A stretch of DNA of 64,000 bases from DASPWW01 sp963756745 (GTDB taxonomy: Bacteria; Actinomycetota; Thermoleophilia; Solirubrobacterales; 70-9): positions 1 through 64,000 of the forward strand of contig CAVWOU010000015.1 in NCBI GenBank assembly GCA_963756745.1, read 5' to 3'. The notes under the pieces are model-generated. The model was not told the DNA's origin. It worked only from the letters and a program-made list of their open reading frames with translations, and did no database searches. Made by a program: the position numbers and the translations under genes. Positions 52,071-61,905 of the stretch are shown here, in pieces (position 1 is the stretch's first letter; each line of letters begins with the position of its first letter).

Positions 52071-53045
52071 ATGTACATGGCCACGGGGGATCTGGGCTCC
52101 AACGTCGATCGCTTCCTGCGCGCCGCCGAGGCGTTCTTCAACAACCTCGCGACGATCGGTTGGGTCCCGTTCGCCATCGCACTCGTCCTTTGGGCGGGCA
52201 TGCTGCTCGCGCGCTCGCACGCGTGGGCGAACGCGCTGCGGGCCGCCTATTCGCCCTCCCAGATCGACGAGCGATTCATCGCCGCATCCTTCCTCGCCGG
52301 GGCCGGGTTCAACGCGATCTTCCCGGCGCGGGCGGGCGACGCGGTAAAGGTCGTGCTCGCGAAGAAGAGCATCCCAGGCGCCTCGTATCCGGCCGTCGTG
52401 TCCTCGTTCGCCGTCCTGGCTCCGTTCGACACGGCGATCGGCATCGCCGTGCTCGGCTACGCGCTGACGCTCGGCCTGCTCCCCCCGCTCCCGCGGCTCC
52501 CCGACATCCCGGCGTTCGACATCGCGTTCTGGGCGCGCCACCCGGACCTGCTCATGTTCTTCCTCACCGCGCTCGGGATCGGCGCGATCGTCGCGTTCGC
52601 CGTGCTCGCGCGCCGCGCCGAGGCCTTCTGGCAGCGGCTGAAGCAGGGCGTCGTGATCCTCGGCACGCCGCCGCGCTACCTGCGCGAGGTCGCCTCGTGG
52701 CAGATGGTCGGCTGGCTGTGCCGGTTCGCCTCGTTCTTGTTCTTCCTCGAGGCATTCAACATCGCCGGCACGATCGACAACGTCCTGATCGTGATGAGCG
52801 TCGAGTCCGTGTCGAAGGCGCTTCCGTTCACGCCCGGGGGAGCTGGCCCGCAGCAGGCGCTGCTCGTCGCGACGCTCGCCGGCCCGTCGCTCGCGGCCGT
52901 GCTCTCGTTCTCGGTCGGCCAGCAGATCGCCGTCGCGGCCTGGGCGGTGCTGCTCGGCTTCGCGTCACTCGCGTTCGTATTCCGGATCACCGACTGGCGC
53001 CAGCTGCTGCGCGAGGGCCGCGCCGCGCAGGCTGAGGCAAAGTAG
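52071..53045 (+). CDS. Lysylphosphatidylglycerol synthetase-like membrane protein (UPF0104)
   Basis: 324 aa, about seven to eight TM helices. AGFNAIFPARAGDAVKVVL (near residue 80) and ESVSKALPFTPGGAGPQQAL (near 245) are the two conserved motifs of the LPG_synthase_TM family, whose members flip or transfer groups to membrane lipids; no soluble transferase domain is attached. ATG at 52071. The substrate is unknown. Confidence 0.8.
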   Translation: MYMATGDLGSNVDRFLRAAEAFFNNLATIGWVPFAIALVLWAGMLLARSHAWANALRAAYSPSQIDERFIAASFLAGAGFNAIFPARAGDAVKVVLAKKSIPGASYPAVVSSFAVLAPFDTAIGIAVLGYALTLGLLPPLPRLPDIPAFDIAFWARHPDLLMFFLTALGIGAIVAFAVLARRAEAFWQRLKQGVVILGTPPRYLREVASWQMVGWLCRFASFLFFLEAFNIAGTIDNVLIVMSVESVSKALPFTPGGAGPQQALLVATLAGPSLAAVLSFSVGQQIAVAAWAVLLGFASLAFVFRITDWRQLLREGRAAQAEAK

Positions 53046-53096
53046 GCGCCGAGGAACCGTTACCGCGCGATCTGCTTGCAGACGGCGCGCTTTGCT

Positions 53097-54512
53097 CTAG
53101 CCGCGCGCCAGCTCGACCCGAACCTGTCGTCCCTTCAGCTTCGTCCCGTCGAGCCGGTCGACGACCCGGTCGGCGTGCTCGGCGTCGAGCTCGACGAACG
53201 AGAACCGCTCCAGCACCCGGATCGCTTCGATCGCGTCCTCGGGAACCACGGCGCCCTCGGTCAGCGCCCAGCGCAGATCGTCCTCGTCGATCCCGCTGCG
53301 CCGCCCGCGATTGACGAACAGCTTCACGACGCCGTTGGAGGGAGCCACCTCGAGCTCCGGCTGGCGGCGACGCCGCGGCCTGGGCGCGTGCTCGAGGCGC
53401 TCCTCGGGCGGCTCCCACTCTCCGATCGCGACCTTGGCCTCACGCTCGATGCGGGGGATCTCCCGCCGCTGGGTGGGCGTGACGAAGGTGATCGCGCGGC
53501 CGGTGCGCCCGACGCGGCCTGTGCGGCCGATCCGGTGCACGTACCCGTCGGTCGTGTCGGGAACGTCGTAGTTGATCACGTGGGTGACGTGCTCGATGTC
53601 GAGGCCCCGCGCGGCGACGTCGGTCGCGACGAGCAACGGGAGCCGGTGCTCCTTGAACGAGATCATCACTCCGTCGCGCTGGCCCTGGGTCATGTCGCCG
53701 TGGAGCGCCTTCACGTCGAGCCCGCGGTCACGGAGCGTCTTGTCGAGACGCGCCGCGCCCACCTTGGTGCGGCAGAAGATGATCGCCTGCTCTGGCTCCT
53801 CGGCGCGAAGCACCTCGACCAGCCGATCGGTCTTCTGCTTGCCGGGAACCTCGACGAAGGCCTGCTCGATCGCGTCGACCGTGATCTGCTTGGGGGTGAC
53901 GCGGATCGTCACCGGGTCGTACATGTACTGCTCCGCGAGGCGGGCGATCGGGGGTGGGATCGTGGCCGAGAACAGGCTCGTCTGGCGGCCGCCCGGGCAC
54001 ATCCGAAGGATCCGCTCGACGTCCTCGATGAACCCGAGATCGAGCATTTCGTCGGCTTCGTCGAGGACGACGAAGCGGGCCGAAGTCAGCACGAGCGACT
54101 TGCGCGACATCAGGTCCATCATCCGCCCCACCGTCGCGACCACGACGTGCGCGCCCTGGCGGAGCTGGGCCTGCTGCGAGCGGATCGGGGCGCCGCCGAA
54201 CACCGCCACGACCTCGACCGGAAGGTGCTCGGCGAACGCCCGCATCGCCTGCGTTACCTGGATGCACAGCTCGCGCGTCGGGGTGAGCACGATCGCCTGC
54301 ACCTCGTCGCTCTCGGGATCGAGGTAGGACAGCAGCGGGAGCCCGAACGCCGCGGTCTTGCCGGTGCCCGTCTGCGCCTGCCCGATCACGTCGTGGCCCG
54401 CGAGCAGCTCGGGAATCGCCTGCTCCTGGATCGGAGTCGGCTCCTCGAAGCCGAGCTCGTCGAGCGCGAGCTGGATCTCGGGCGAGAGCCCGAGGTCTCG
54501 AAACGCCGTCAA
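53097..54512 (-). CDS. DEAD-box RNA helicase with DbpA-like C-terminal domain
   Basis: 471 aa. Q-motif FEEPTPIQEQAIPEL, motif I AQTGTGKT, Ia PTREL, II DEADEMLD, III SATIPP, V DVAARGLD and VI HRIGRTGR are all intact. After a basic stretch (RPRRRRQ) a DbpA-type RNA-binding fold (KLFVNRGRRSGIDEDDLRWA to KLKGRQVRVELA) ends the protein. ATP-dependent RNA unwinding in ribosome assembly or cold response. The start is TTG 54512, overlapping the quinone reductase stop as TTGA; a longer open frame upstream is spurious. Confidence 0.92.
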   Translation of the reverse strand: MTAFRDLGLSPEIQLALDELGFEEPTPIQEQAIPELLAGHDVIGQAQTGTGKTAAFGLPLLSYLDPESDEVQAIVLTPTRELCIQVTQAMRAFAEHLPVEVVAVFGGAPIRSQQAQLRQGAHVVVATVGRMMDLMSRKSLVLTSARFVVLDEADEMLDLGFIEDVERILRMCPGGRQTSLFSATIPPPIARLAEQYMYDPVTIRVTPKQITVDAIEQAFVEVPGKQKTDRLVEVLRAEEPEQAIIFCRTKVGAARLDKTLRDRGLDVKALHGDMTQGQRDGVMISFKEHRLPLLVATDVAARGLDIEHVTHVINYDVPDTTDGYVHRIGRTGRVGRTGRAITFVTPTQRREIPRIEREAKVAIGEWEPPEERLEHAPRPRRRRQPELEVAPSNGVVKLFVNRGRRSGIDEDDLRWALTEGAVVPEDAIEAIRVLERFSFVELDAEHADRVVDRLDGTKLKGRQVRVELARG

Positions 54513-55462
54513 CGGCTCGGGTCCAGGAGGAGCTTCCCGTGCGTGCGGCGCGCCTGGATGTCCTCGTGCGCGCGCGCTGCCTCCGAGAGCGGGTAGGTGT
54601 TCCCGATCACGACCTCGAGCTCCCCCGTTGCGACCGCGCCCAGCAGCTCCCCGATCCCCTCCCGCATCAGGCCCTGACGGTGGGCGACCATCTGGACTAG
54701 CCAGAAGCCGATCACCCCGCGCGTGGAGCGCATCAGCTCGCCGGTGTTGACGGTATTCGGCTCCCGCGACGCGATCCCGTAGACCACGAGGCGGCCGAAC
54801 GGCGCCAGCGCCGCGTAGCTGTCCTCGAAGGCCTTGCCGCCGCACATCTCGAGCACGACATCCACCTGCTTGCCCTCGTTGGCCTCGAGGATCGCGGCCT
54901 CGAGATTGTCGGCGGTCGAATCGACCGTCGCGTCCGCGCCCAGCCTCTCGGCGAGCTCGCGCTTCTCCGCTCTCGACGCAAGCCCGATCACCCGTCCGGC
55001 TCCCATCCGCGTCGCGAGCTGGACCGCAAGTGTGCCCACGCCGCCCCCGGCCGCGTGCACGAGCACGCTCTCGCCGGGCTCGAGGTGCGCCGAGACCTTG
55101 AGCATGGCCCAAGCGGTAAGGCCCTGTAGCAGCAACGCGGCGGCTTGATCGTCGCCGACCTCGTCGGGGACGGGCACGAGATACGCCTCCGGGACCGCGA
55201 CCAGCTCCGCGTATCCACCACCCGCGAGCAGCGCCGCGACCCGGGTGCCGTCAGGCGTCGTCCCGCTGACCTCGCCGCCGGGGATCATCGGGACCTGGGC
55301 GGGCGCCAGGTAGTCGTTGCGGCGCTGATGCGTGTCGGCGAAGTTGATCCCGGAGCGCGCCACGCGCACCAGGACCTCGCCGTCCCCCGGCTCGGGGTCG
55401 GGTACCTCGGTGTGCTCGAGCACCTCCGGCCCCCCGAACTCGGTGATCTGGATTGCCTTCAC
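54509..55462 (-). CDS. NADPH:quinone oxidoreductase (zinc-less MDR family)
   Basis: 317 aa medium-chain dehydrogenase. N-terminal GroES-like fold (KAIQITEFGGPEVLE, GINFADTHQRR), nucleotide-binding HAAGGGVGTLAVQLA (near residue 145) and ASRAEKRELAERLGAD, without the structural or catalytic zinc Cys of alcohol dehydrogenases. One-carbonyl or quinone reduction with NADPH is expected. GTG 55462 starts exactly at the first strand. It is the first gene of a two-gene unit with the DEAD-box helicase. Confidence 0.88.
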   Translation of the reverse strand: MKAIQITEFGGPEVLEHTEVPDPEPGDGEVLVRVARSGINFADTHQRRNDYLAPAQVPMIPGGEVSGTTPDGTRVAALLAGGGYAELVAVPEAYLVPVPDEVGDDQAAALLLQGLTAWAMLKVSAHLEPGESVLVHAAGGGVGTLAVQLATRMGAGRVIGLASRAEKRELAERLGADATVDSTADNLEAAILEANEGKQVDVVLEMCGGKAFEDSYAALAPFGRLVVYGIASREPNTVNTGELMRSTRGVIGFWLVQMVAHRQGLMREGIGELLGAVATGELEVVIGNTYPLSEAARAHEDIQARRTHGKLLLDPSR

Positions 55463-55553
55463 GCAGACGATCTTATGGCGTCGGCGCTCTAGGATCACGT
55501 ACTTCGTCCCCGCTGGGCACTATGTCAGCCACGCACTGCGGACAACCAAACGG

Positions 55554-56474
55554 ATGTCGCTGACCGTCGTCGGCTCGATCGCCTTCGACGCGGTGCGTAC
55601 GCCGTTCGGCGAGCGCGACAAGATGCTGGGCGGGTCCGCGGTCCACTTCTCGCTCGCGGCGAGCTTCTTCACCGCGGTGCGGGCGGTCGGGCCCGTCGGC
55701 GATGACTTCGGCCCGGACGAGTTCGCAATCCTCGAGTCGCGCGGCGTCGAGACCGACGACATCGAGCGTGTCGAGGGGGGCAAGACGTTCTTCTGGCGCG
55801 CGCACTACGGCCACGATCTCAACGTCGCGCACACCGACGAGACGCAGCTCAACGTGTTCGGCGAGTTCGAGCCCAAGCTCTCGGACGCATCGCGCACGGC
55901 GGACGCCCTGTTCCTCGGCAACATCCAGCCGGAGCTCCAACGCCGCGTCCGCGCCCAGTGCGACGCCCGGCTCGTCGCTCTCGACTCGATGAACCTGTGG
56001 ATCGAGACCACGCGGGACACGCTCGCGGCCGCCATCGCGGAGGTCGACTGCCTGATGCTCAACGACGCGGAGCTTCGGATGCTGACCGAGGAGCCGAACC
56101 TCGCCCGCGCCGCCCGCGCCGCGATGGAGATGGGTCCCGAGATCGTCGTGGCGAAGCGCGGCGAGTACGGCGCGGCGCTGTTCACCGCGGACGGCTTCTT
56201 CGCGATCCCCGGATACCTGCTCGAGGACGTCCGCGACCCGACCGGCGCCGGCGACAGCTTCGCGGGAGGATTCCTCGGCTACCTCGACGCCGAGGACCCG
56301 GAGCGCGCCTCGCCCGAGACGCTACGGCGCGCGATGGCCTACGGCACCGTGCTCGCGTCGTTCAACGTCGAGGACTTCGGGACCGAGCGCGTCGCCGGGC
56401 TCACGCGGGAGGAGATCGAGGAGCGCTACGAGGCGCTGCGGCGCCTCACGCACTTCGATCTCGCGGTCACCTAA
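55554..56474 (+). CDS. PfkB-family carbohydrate/nucleoside kinase
   Basis: 306 aa. N-terminal VVGSIAFDAV, GGSAVHFSLAASFF (first PfkB signature region) and DPTGAGDSFAGGFLGYL (second signature with catalytic Asp, near residue 230). VVAKRGEYGAALF precedes it. Transfers phosphate from ATP to a sugar, nucleoside or similar hydroxyl; substrate unknown. ATG 55554; the frame further upstream belongs to the antisense side of the quinone reductase. Confidence 0.87.
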   Translation: MSLTVVGSIAFDAVRTPFGERDKMLGGSAVHFSLAASFFTAVRAVGPVGDDFGPDEFAILESRGVETDDIERVEGGKTFFWRAHYGHDLNVAHTDETQLNVFGEFEPKLSDASRTADALFLGNIQPELQRRVRAQCDARLVALDSMNLWIETTRDTLAAAIAEVDCLMLNDAELRMLTEEPNLARAARAAMEMGPEIVVAKRGEYGAALFTADGFFAIPGYLLEDVRDPTGAGDSFAGGFLGYLDAEDPERASPETLRRAMAYGTVLASFNVEDFGTERVAGLTREEIEERYEALRRLTHFDLAVT

Positions 56475-56580
56475 GGTCCGAGCCACCCTTCACACGAGGG
56501 TCGCAAGCGCCTCTGGCCGGAACCCCCAAACTGCGATACTGCGCTCAGGGAAGCGCACATCCACGCCCGAGGAGGTGAGC

Positions 56581-58002
<1,422 letters not shown>

Positions 58003-58046
58003 GTAGACCCCGCGACGGCGGACGCGAAGCGGAGCACGTCGCGGGA

Positions 58047-58394
58047 GTGATGTGGCGTCTTACGGTTCGGCACGGCTCCGAGGTCAAGCGACAGCAGTTC
58101 GAGAGCCTGGACGAAGCGATCGCCGAGCTCCAGCGGACCGCGGAGGCGATACAGGCCGAGGGGCCTCTGGACGAGGTGAAGATGTTCCGCACGTACGAGC
58201 CCGAGCGACGCGTGCACGCCCGGCTCGAGATCACCGGCCCCGGCCGGATCCGCCGCCCCGAGGCCGGCGTCGACGTGATGGGCGACGGCCGGCTCGTTCC
58301 CTATCGAGGGGGGATCTTCAAGAAGCGGCTCGAGCCCGGCGGCGGGCGGAACGCGTACGACGCAGTCCGGACGGCCCTCGGCGGTGAGCACTGA
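58047..58394 (+). CDS. Small conserved-looking protein, unknown function
   Basis: 115 aa. A beta-helix-beta start (WRLTVRHGSEVKRQQFESLD) with helix DEAIAELQRTAEAIQAEG, then charged strands ending GIFKKRLEPGGGRNAYDAVR. No known family; no TM or signal. It starts at GTG 58047 or ATG 58050, 44 bases after citrate synthase, and is coupled to the next gene by TGATG. Codon use fits neighbours. Confidence 0.6.
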   Translation: MMWRLTVRHGSEVKRQQFESLDEAIAELQRTAEAIQAEGPLDEVKMFRTYEPERRVHARLEITGPGRIRRPEAGVDVMGDGRLVPYRGGIFKKRLEPGGGRNAYDAVRTALGGEH

Positions 58395-58726
58395 TGGCCG
58401 AGGGCCGGATCGAGATCGGAAGGACGGAGGAGGGAGTCGAGGTCGGGCGGCGCGTGCGCCTCCCGCGCGGCGCCGAGCCGCCATACGGCGTGTACCTGAA
58501 CGGGGTGCGCCAGACCGAGGGCGAGGACTACCGCGTCGGCGGCGGCGAGATCACCTTCAACCGCCCGATCGTCAAGGAGGGCAAGGTGTCTGGAGTCCGG
58601 TGGCTGGCGATGCTGCTCGGCCTGTTCGGCACGTACCGAAAGCATGAGGTCGTCGACGTCGAGTACCGCCTGCGAGGGAAGACTCAGCTCGTCTCCGACG
58701 TCGAAGTTCTTCCGGACCAGGACTAA
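58394..58726 (+). CDS. Small protein, unknown function, coupled to preceding gene
   Basis: 110 aa. Beta-rich start (GRIEIGRTEEGVEVGRRVRL) then PYGVYLNGVRQTEGEDYRV and EITFNRPIVKEGKVSGVRWL, a hydrophobic AMLLGLFGTY and a strand-rich end. YLNGVRQTEGEDY resembles tail-fibre/phage-receptor-type beta motifs but the match is too short to assign. One-base overlap with 58047-58394 suggests they act together. Its end overlaps the convergent dehydrogenase by 4 bases. Confidence 0.6.
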   Translation: MAEGRIEIGRTEEGVEVGRRVRLPRGAEPPYGVYLNGVRQTEGEDYRVGGGEITFNRPIVKEGKVSGVRWLAMLLGLFGTYRKHEVVDVEYRLRGKTQLVSDVEVLPDQD

Positions 58727-59736
58727 CCTGCGACCGGCTCGGCGGCGAGGCCGAGCAGGTCGGCGACACGGCCGCGGTACTGCCCAGCGGTGCCCATCAG
58801 CTGCCCGGTCGCCCGCGCCCGCTTGAGCAGGAAGTGCAGGTTGTGCTCCCACGTGAACCCGATCCCACCGAGGACCTGGAGCGCCGACGCTGTCACGCTC
58901 CACGCCGCGTCCGACGCGCGCGCCTTCGCCATCGCCGCGGCAAGCGACAGCGACTCGGGCTCGGCGTCGGCCGCCCACGCGGAGTAGTAGGTGAGCGAGC
59001 GAGCCTCCTCGGTGTCGAGAAGCATCTGGGCGCAGAGGTGCGAAACGGCCTGGTAGGAGCCGATCGGGCGGCCGAACTGCTCGCGCTCCTTCGCGTACTC
59101 CACCGCCATCTCCATCGCCCGCTGGGCGATGCCCGTCAGCTCGGCGGCAACCGCCACCGCAACGCGGTCGACGCCCGGTGCAGGGTCGCCCGGAAGCGAA
59201 TCGCCGTTCGAGGCGCTCACTCGCGCGTACTGGCGCGTCGCGTCGATCAGCTCGAGGGCCTCCACCTCGGCGTCCGCACCCTGCACCACGCGCACGCCGT
59301 CGCCCTCGGGAAGCACGATCACGGCCGCGCCGCGGGCGTCGGGGACGATCGGCTGATCGTCCGGGGTGAACGCGGCCGCGCCGCGGACCTCGCCGGACGC
59401 GATGCCTGGGAGCCAGCCCTCCCGCTGGTCGTCGCTGCCTATCGCGTCGATCAGAAGACCCGCGGCGGCGTTCGAGAGGAACGGCGTCGGGGCGCACGCG
59501 TAGCCCAGCTCCTCGCTCAGGATCACCAGCTCGACCATGCCCAGCCCCTGGCCGCCGTGCGCCTCGTCGATCGCGATCCCCGGCCACCCGAGCTCGCGGA
59601 TCTCCCGCCACTGGGAGTCGTCGTAGCTTCGCGACTCGGCGAGCTCGCGAACCTTCTCGGGGCTGAAGCGCGAGGTCAGGAATTCGTGCGCGGTGCGCTT
59701 GATCTCCTGCTGCTCGTCCGTGAACCCGAAGTCCAT
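58723..59736 (-). CDS. Acyl-CoA dehydrogenase family protein lacking catalytic Glu (partner subunit)
   Basis: 337 aa. N-terminal helical domain (DFGFTDEQQEIKRTAHEFLT), GGQGLGMVELVILSEELGYA and C-terminal ALQVLGGIGFTWEHNLHFLL. The active-site Glu motif seen in its neighbour (SIEGGTTEVM) is absent. Pairing of a catalytic and a Glu-less subunit is known for mycobacterial FadE alpha2beta2 enzymes of steroid degradation. It lies 7 bases after the catalytic partner. The substrate is unknown, likely a bulky acyl-CoA. Confidence 0.85.
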   Translation of the reverse strand: MDFGFTDEQQEIKRTAHEFLTSRFSPEKVRELAESRSYDDSQWREIRELGWPGIAIDEAHGGQGLGMVELVILSEELGYACAPTPFLSNAAAGLLIDAIGSDDQREGWLPGIASGEVRGAAAFTPDDQPIVPDARGAAVIVLPEGDGVRVVQGADAEVEALELIDATRQYARVSASNGDSLPGDPAPGVDRVAVAVAAELTGIAQRAMEMAVEYAKEREQFGRPIGSYQAVSHLCAQMLLDTEEARSLTYYSAWAADAEPESLSLAAAMAKARASDAAWSVTASALQVLGGIGFTWEHNLHFLLKRARATGQLMGTAGQYRGRVADLLGLAAEPVAG

Positions 59737-59743
59737 CCAGCCC

Positions 59744-60880
59744 CTACCTCAGCCTCGGCAAGCCGAGAACACGCTCGGCGACGATGTTCTTCATCACCTC
59801 GGTCGTCCCGCCCTCGATCGAGTTCGCCCGCGCGCGGAGGAAGCGGTAGCTCCATCCGTTCCGCTCGAGGCCCTCGGGGCCGAGCACCTCGGTCGCGAGC
59901 TCGGTCAGCGCCTGATTGGCCTCGGCCCACTGCCACTTCGCGAGCGACCCCTCGGGGCCGGGGATGCCGGTGCGCATGGTCTGGGTCAGGGTTCGCAGGC
60001 CCCCGAGCCGCAGCGCCTCGGTCGAGATCTGGAGCCGCGCGATCTTGTCGCGGATCAGCGGGTCCTCGTCCAGACCGCGCTCACGAACCAGGGCGATCAG
60101 CTCGTCGAGGTCGCGGCGCAGCGCGACCGCCGAGGCCGCACCGAGCCCGGCGCGCTCGTGCATCAGCGTCGTGATCCCGACCATCCATCCGTTCCCGACG
60201 GCGCCGACCACGTTCTCGTCGGGAACGTACGCGTCCTCCATGAAGATCTCGTTGAACTCCGCCTCGCCGGTTATCTGGCGCAGCGGCCGAACGTCGACGG
60301 CATCCTGCTCCATGTCGAGGATGAAGTAGGTGAGGCCCTTGTGCTTGGGGACATCGGGGTCCGAGCGCGCGAGCAGCATGCACCACTTCGCCTCGTGGGC
60401 AAAGGTCGTCCACACCTTCTGCCCGGTGACCCCCCACCCGCCGTTCTGCTGCACGGCCTTCGTCTTCAGCGATGCGAGGTCCGAGCCCGACTCCGGCTCC
60501 GAGAACCCCTGGCACCAGATCTCCTCCGCGGAGAGGATCGGCTCGAGGAAGCGCTCCTTCTGCTCCTCGGACCCGTGGGCGATCACCACAGGTCCGCCCA
60601 TCACGAGCCCGAGCACGTTGGCCGGCCGCGGCGCCTTCGAGCGGGCCATCTCCTCGCTGAAGATCGTCTGCTCGATCAGCGTCGCGCCGCGCCCGCCGTA
60701 CTCCTTCGGCCACGAGATGCCCGCCCAGCCGGCCGCGTGCAGCTTGCCCTGCCACTCGCGCTCGAACTCGAACCGAGCCTGGTCGTCTCCCTCCGGGGCG
60801 GTGCCCGGGTGATTGGCGTCGAGCCACGAGCGGACCTCGTCGCGGAACGCCTGCTCTTCTTGGTTCAGCGTCAGGTCCAT
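59744..60880 (-). CDS. Acyl-CoA dehydrogenase (catalytic subunit)
   Basis: 378 aa. QGFSEPESGSDLASLKTKA and TGQKVWTTFAHEAKWCMLLA (FAD/substrate region), then ANSIEGGTTEVMKNIVAERV carrying the C-terminal catalytic Glu (near residue 357), followed by LGLPRLR. Oxidises acyl-CoA to enoyl-CoA using an electron-transfer flavoprotein. ATG 60880. The gene order catalytic-then-Glu-less, 7 bases apart, suggests a heteromeric enzyme. Confidence 0.9.
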   Translation of the reverse strand: MDLTLNQEEQAFRDEVRSWLDANHPGTAPEGDDQARFEFEREWQGKLHAAGWAGISWPKEYGGRGATLIEQTIFSEEMARSKAPRPANVLGLVMGGPVVIAHGSEEQKERFLEPILSAEEIWCQGFSEPESGSDLASLKTKAVQQNGGWGVTGQKVWTTFAHEAKWCMLLARSDPDVPKHKGLTYFILDMEQDAVDVRPLRQITGEAEFNEIFMEDAYVPDENVVGAVGNGWMVGITTLMHERAGLGAASAVALRRDLDELIALVRERGLDEDPLIRDKIARLQISTEALRLGGLRTLTQTMRTGIPGPEGSLAKWQWAEANQALTELATEVLGPEGLERNGWSYRFLRARANSIEGGTTEVMKNIVAERVLGLPRLR

Positions 60881-60929
60881 CGGGTGCTGGCCGACTGGCC
60901 AGTCAACAGCGTATTGGATCGCGCCGCGT

Positions 60930-61874
60930 CTAGTTCACCGCGTACAGCATCACCAGCGCGATCCCGACCCACGTCACCCCGGCGAAGATCATCCCCGGAT
61001 CCTCGGTCAGGATCGTCGCGGTCGAGCGCGTGTCGCGACGGTCGTAGATCAGGTACAGGTAGCGGAAGATCCCGTACAGCACGGAGGGTGCGGTGGCGAG
61101 CATCTCGCTGCCGATATTGGGGCTGTTGACCGCGTAGATCGCGTAGCTGATGATCGCCGCCGCGGTGACCATCGCCACCATCTGGTCGAGGTACGCGACC
61201 GAGTAGTGCTCGAGCACGGGACGCGTCTCCGCGTTGTCGGCCATCTCCTCCATCGCCTCCTGGCGCCGCTTCGTGAACCCGAGGAACAGGGCGAGCATCC
61301 CGGTACACAGCAGCAGCCACTCCGAGGCCTGCGCGTCGACCGCAACGGCGCCCGCCACGACCCGGAGGATGAACAGCCCGGCGATCGTCATCACGTCGAT
61401 GATCACGAGCCGCTTGAGGATCACCGAGTACGCGACGGTGATCGCTCCGTACAGCGCGACGAGCCCGGCGATCTCTGCGGAGACCGCGGCCAGGGCGAGC
61501 CCCACCGCCGCGACGGCGAGGACGATCGCCGCGGTCCAAGCGACGCGCTCGGAGAGCGCCCCGCTCGCGATCGGTCGGTGGCGCTTCTCCGGGTGGCGGC
61601 GATCGTGAGCGACGTCGAGGAGGTCGTTGACGAGATAGCCCGCGCTCGAGATCGCGCAGAACGCAACGAAGACGAGCGTCACCTCCAGCACGAGCCCGAG
61701 GTCGTCGAACTGCTGCGAGAACAGAAGCCCCGCGTAGACGAGCAGGTTCTTGATCCACTCCGGCGGGCGCATCGCAACGAGCAGCGCCCGTGCGGTCGCG
61801 AATCGGGGAGCGGCGCTCGGCCGCGGCGCGGCCGGCTCGGCTACGGCGCCCTCGCGCTCGGAAAGGCTCTCCAT
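60930..61874 (-). CDS. UbiA-type prenyltransferase, decaprenyl-phosphate phosphoribosyltransferase-like
   Basis: 314 aa with about nine TM helices. First Asp-rich motif NDLLDVAHDRRHPEKRHRPI (near residue 83) and second motif YDRRDTRSTATILTEDPGMI in the C-terminal part match the actinobacterial decaprenyl-phosphate 5-phosphoribosyltransferase branch (Rv3806c type) of UbiA. That enzyme makes DPPR, precursor of decaprenyl-phosphoryl arabinose for cell-wall arabinan. ATG 61874 (an in-frame TTG lies 9 bases upstream). It follows the flavoprotein gene by 31 bases on the same strand. Confidence 0.82.
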   Translation of the reverse strand: MESLSEREGAVAEPAAPRPSAAPRFATARALLVAMRPPEWIKNLLVYAGLLFSQQFDDLGLVLEVTLVFVAFCAISSAGYLVNDLLDVAHDRRHPEKRHRPIASGALSERVAWTAAIVLAVAAVGLALAAVSAEIAGLVALYGAITVAYSVILKRLVIIDVMTIAGLFILRVVAGAVAVDAQASEWLLLCTGMLALFLGFTKRRQEAMEEMADNAETRPVLEHYSVAYLDQMVAMVTAAAIISYAIYAVNSPNIGSEMLATAPSVLYGIFRYLYLIYDRRDTRSTATILTEDPGMIFAGVTWVGIALVMLYAVN

Positions 61875-61905
61875 AGCGGGCAAAGGTTAGGGCCTAGCCC
61901 AGTCC

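Noticed and set aside
53076..54596. Long plus-strand ORF opposite the DEAD-box helicase
   Set aside because: Composition is Arg/Asp/His-rich typical of antisense frames in high-GC DNA, and the minus strand carries all helicase motifs.
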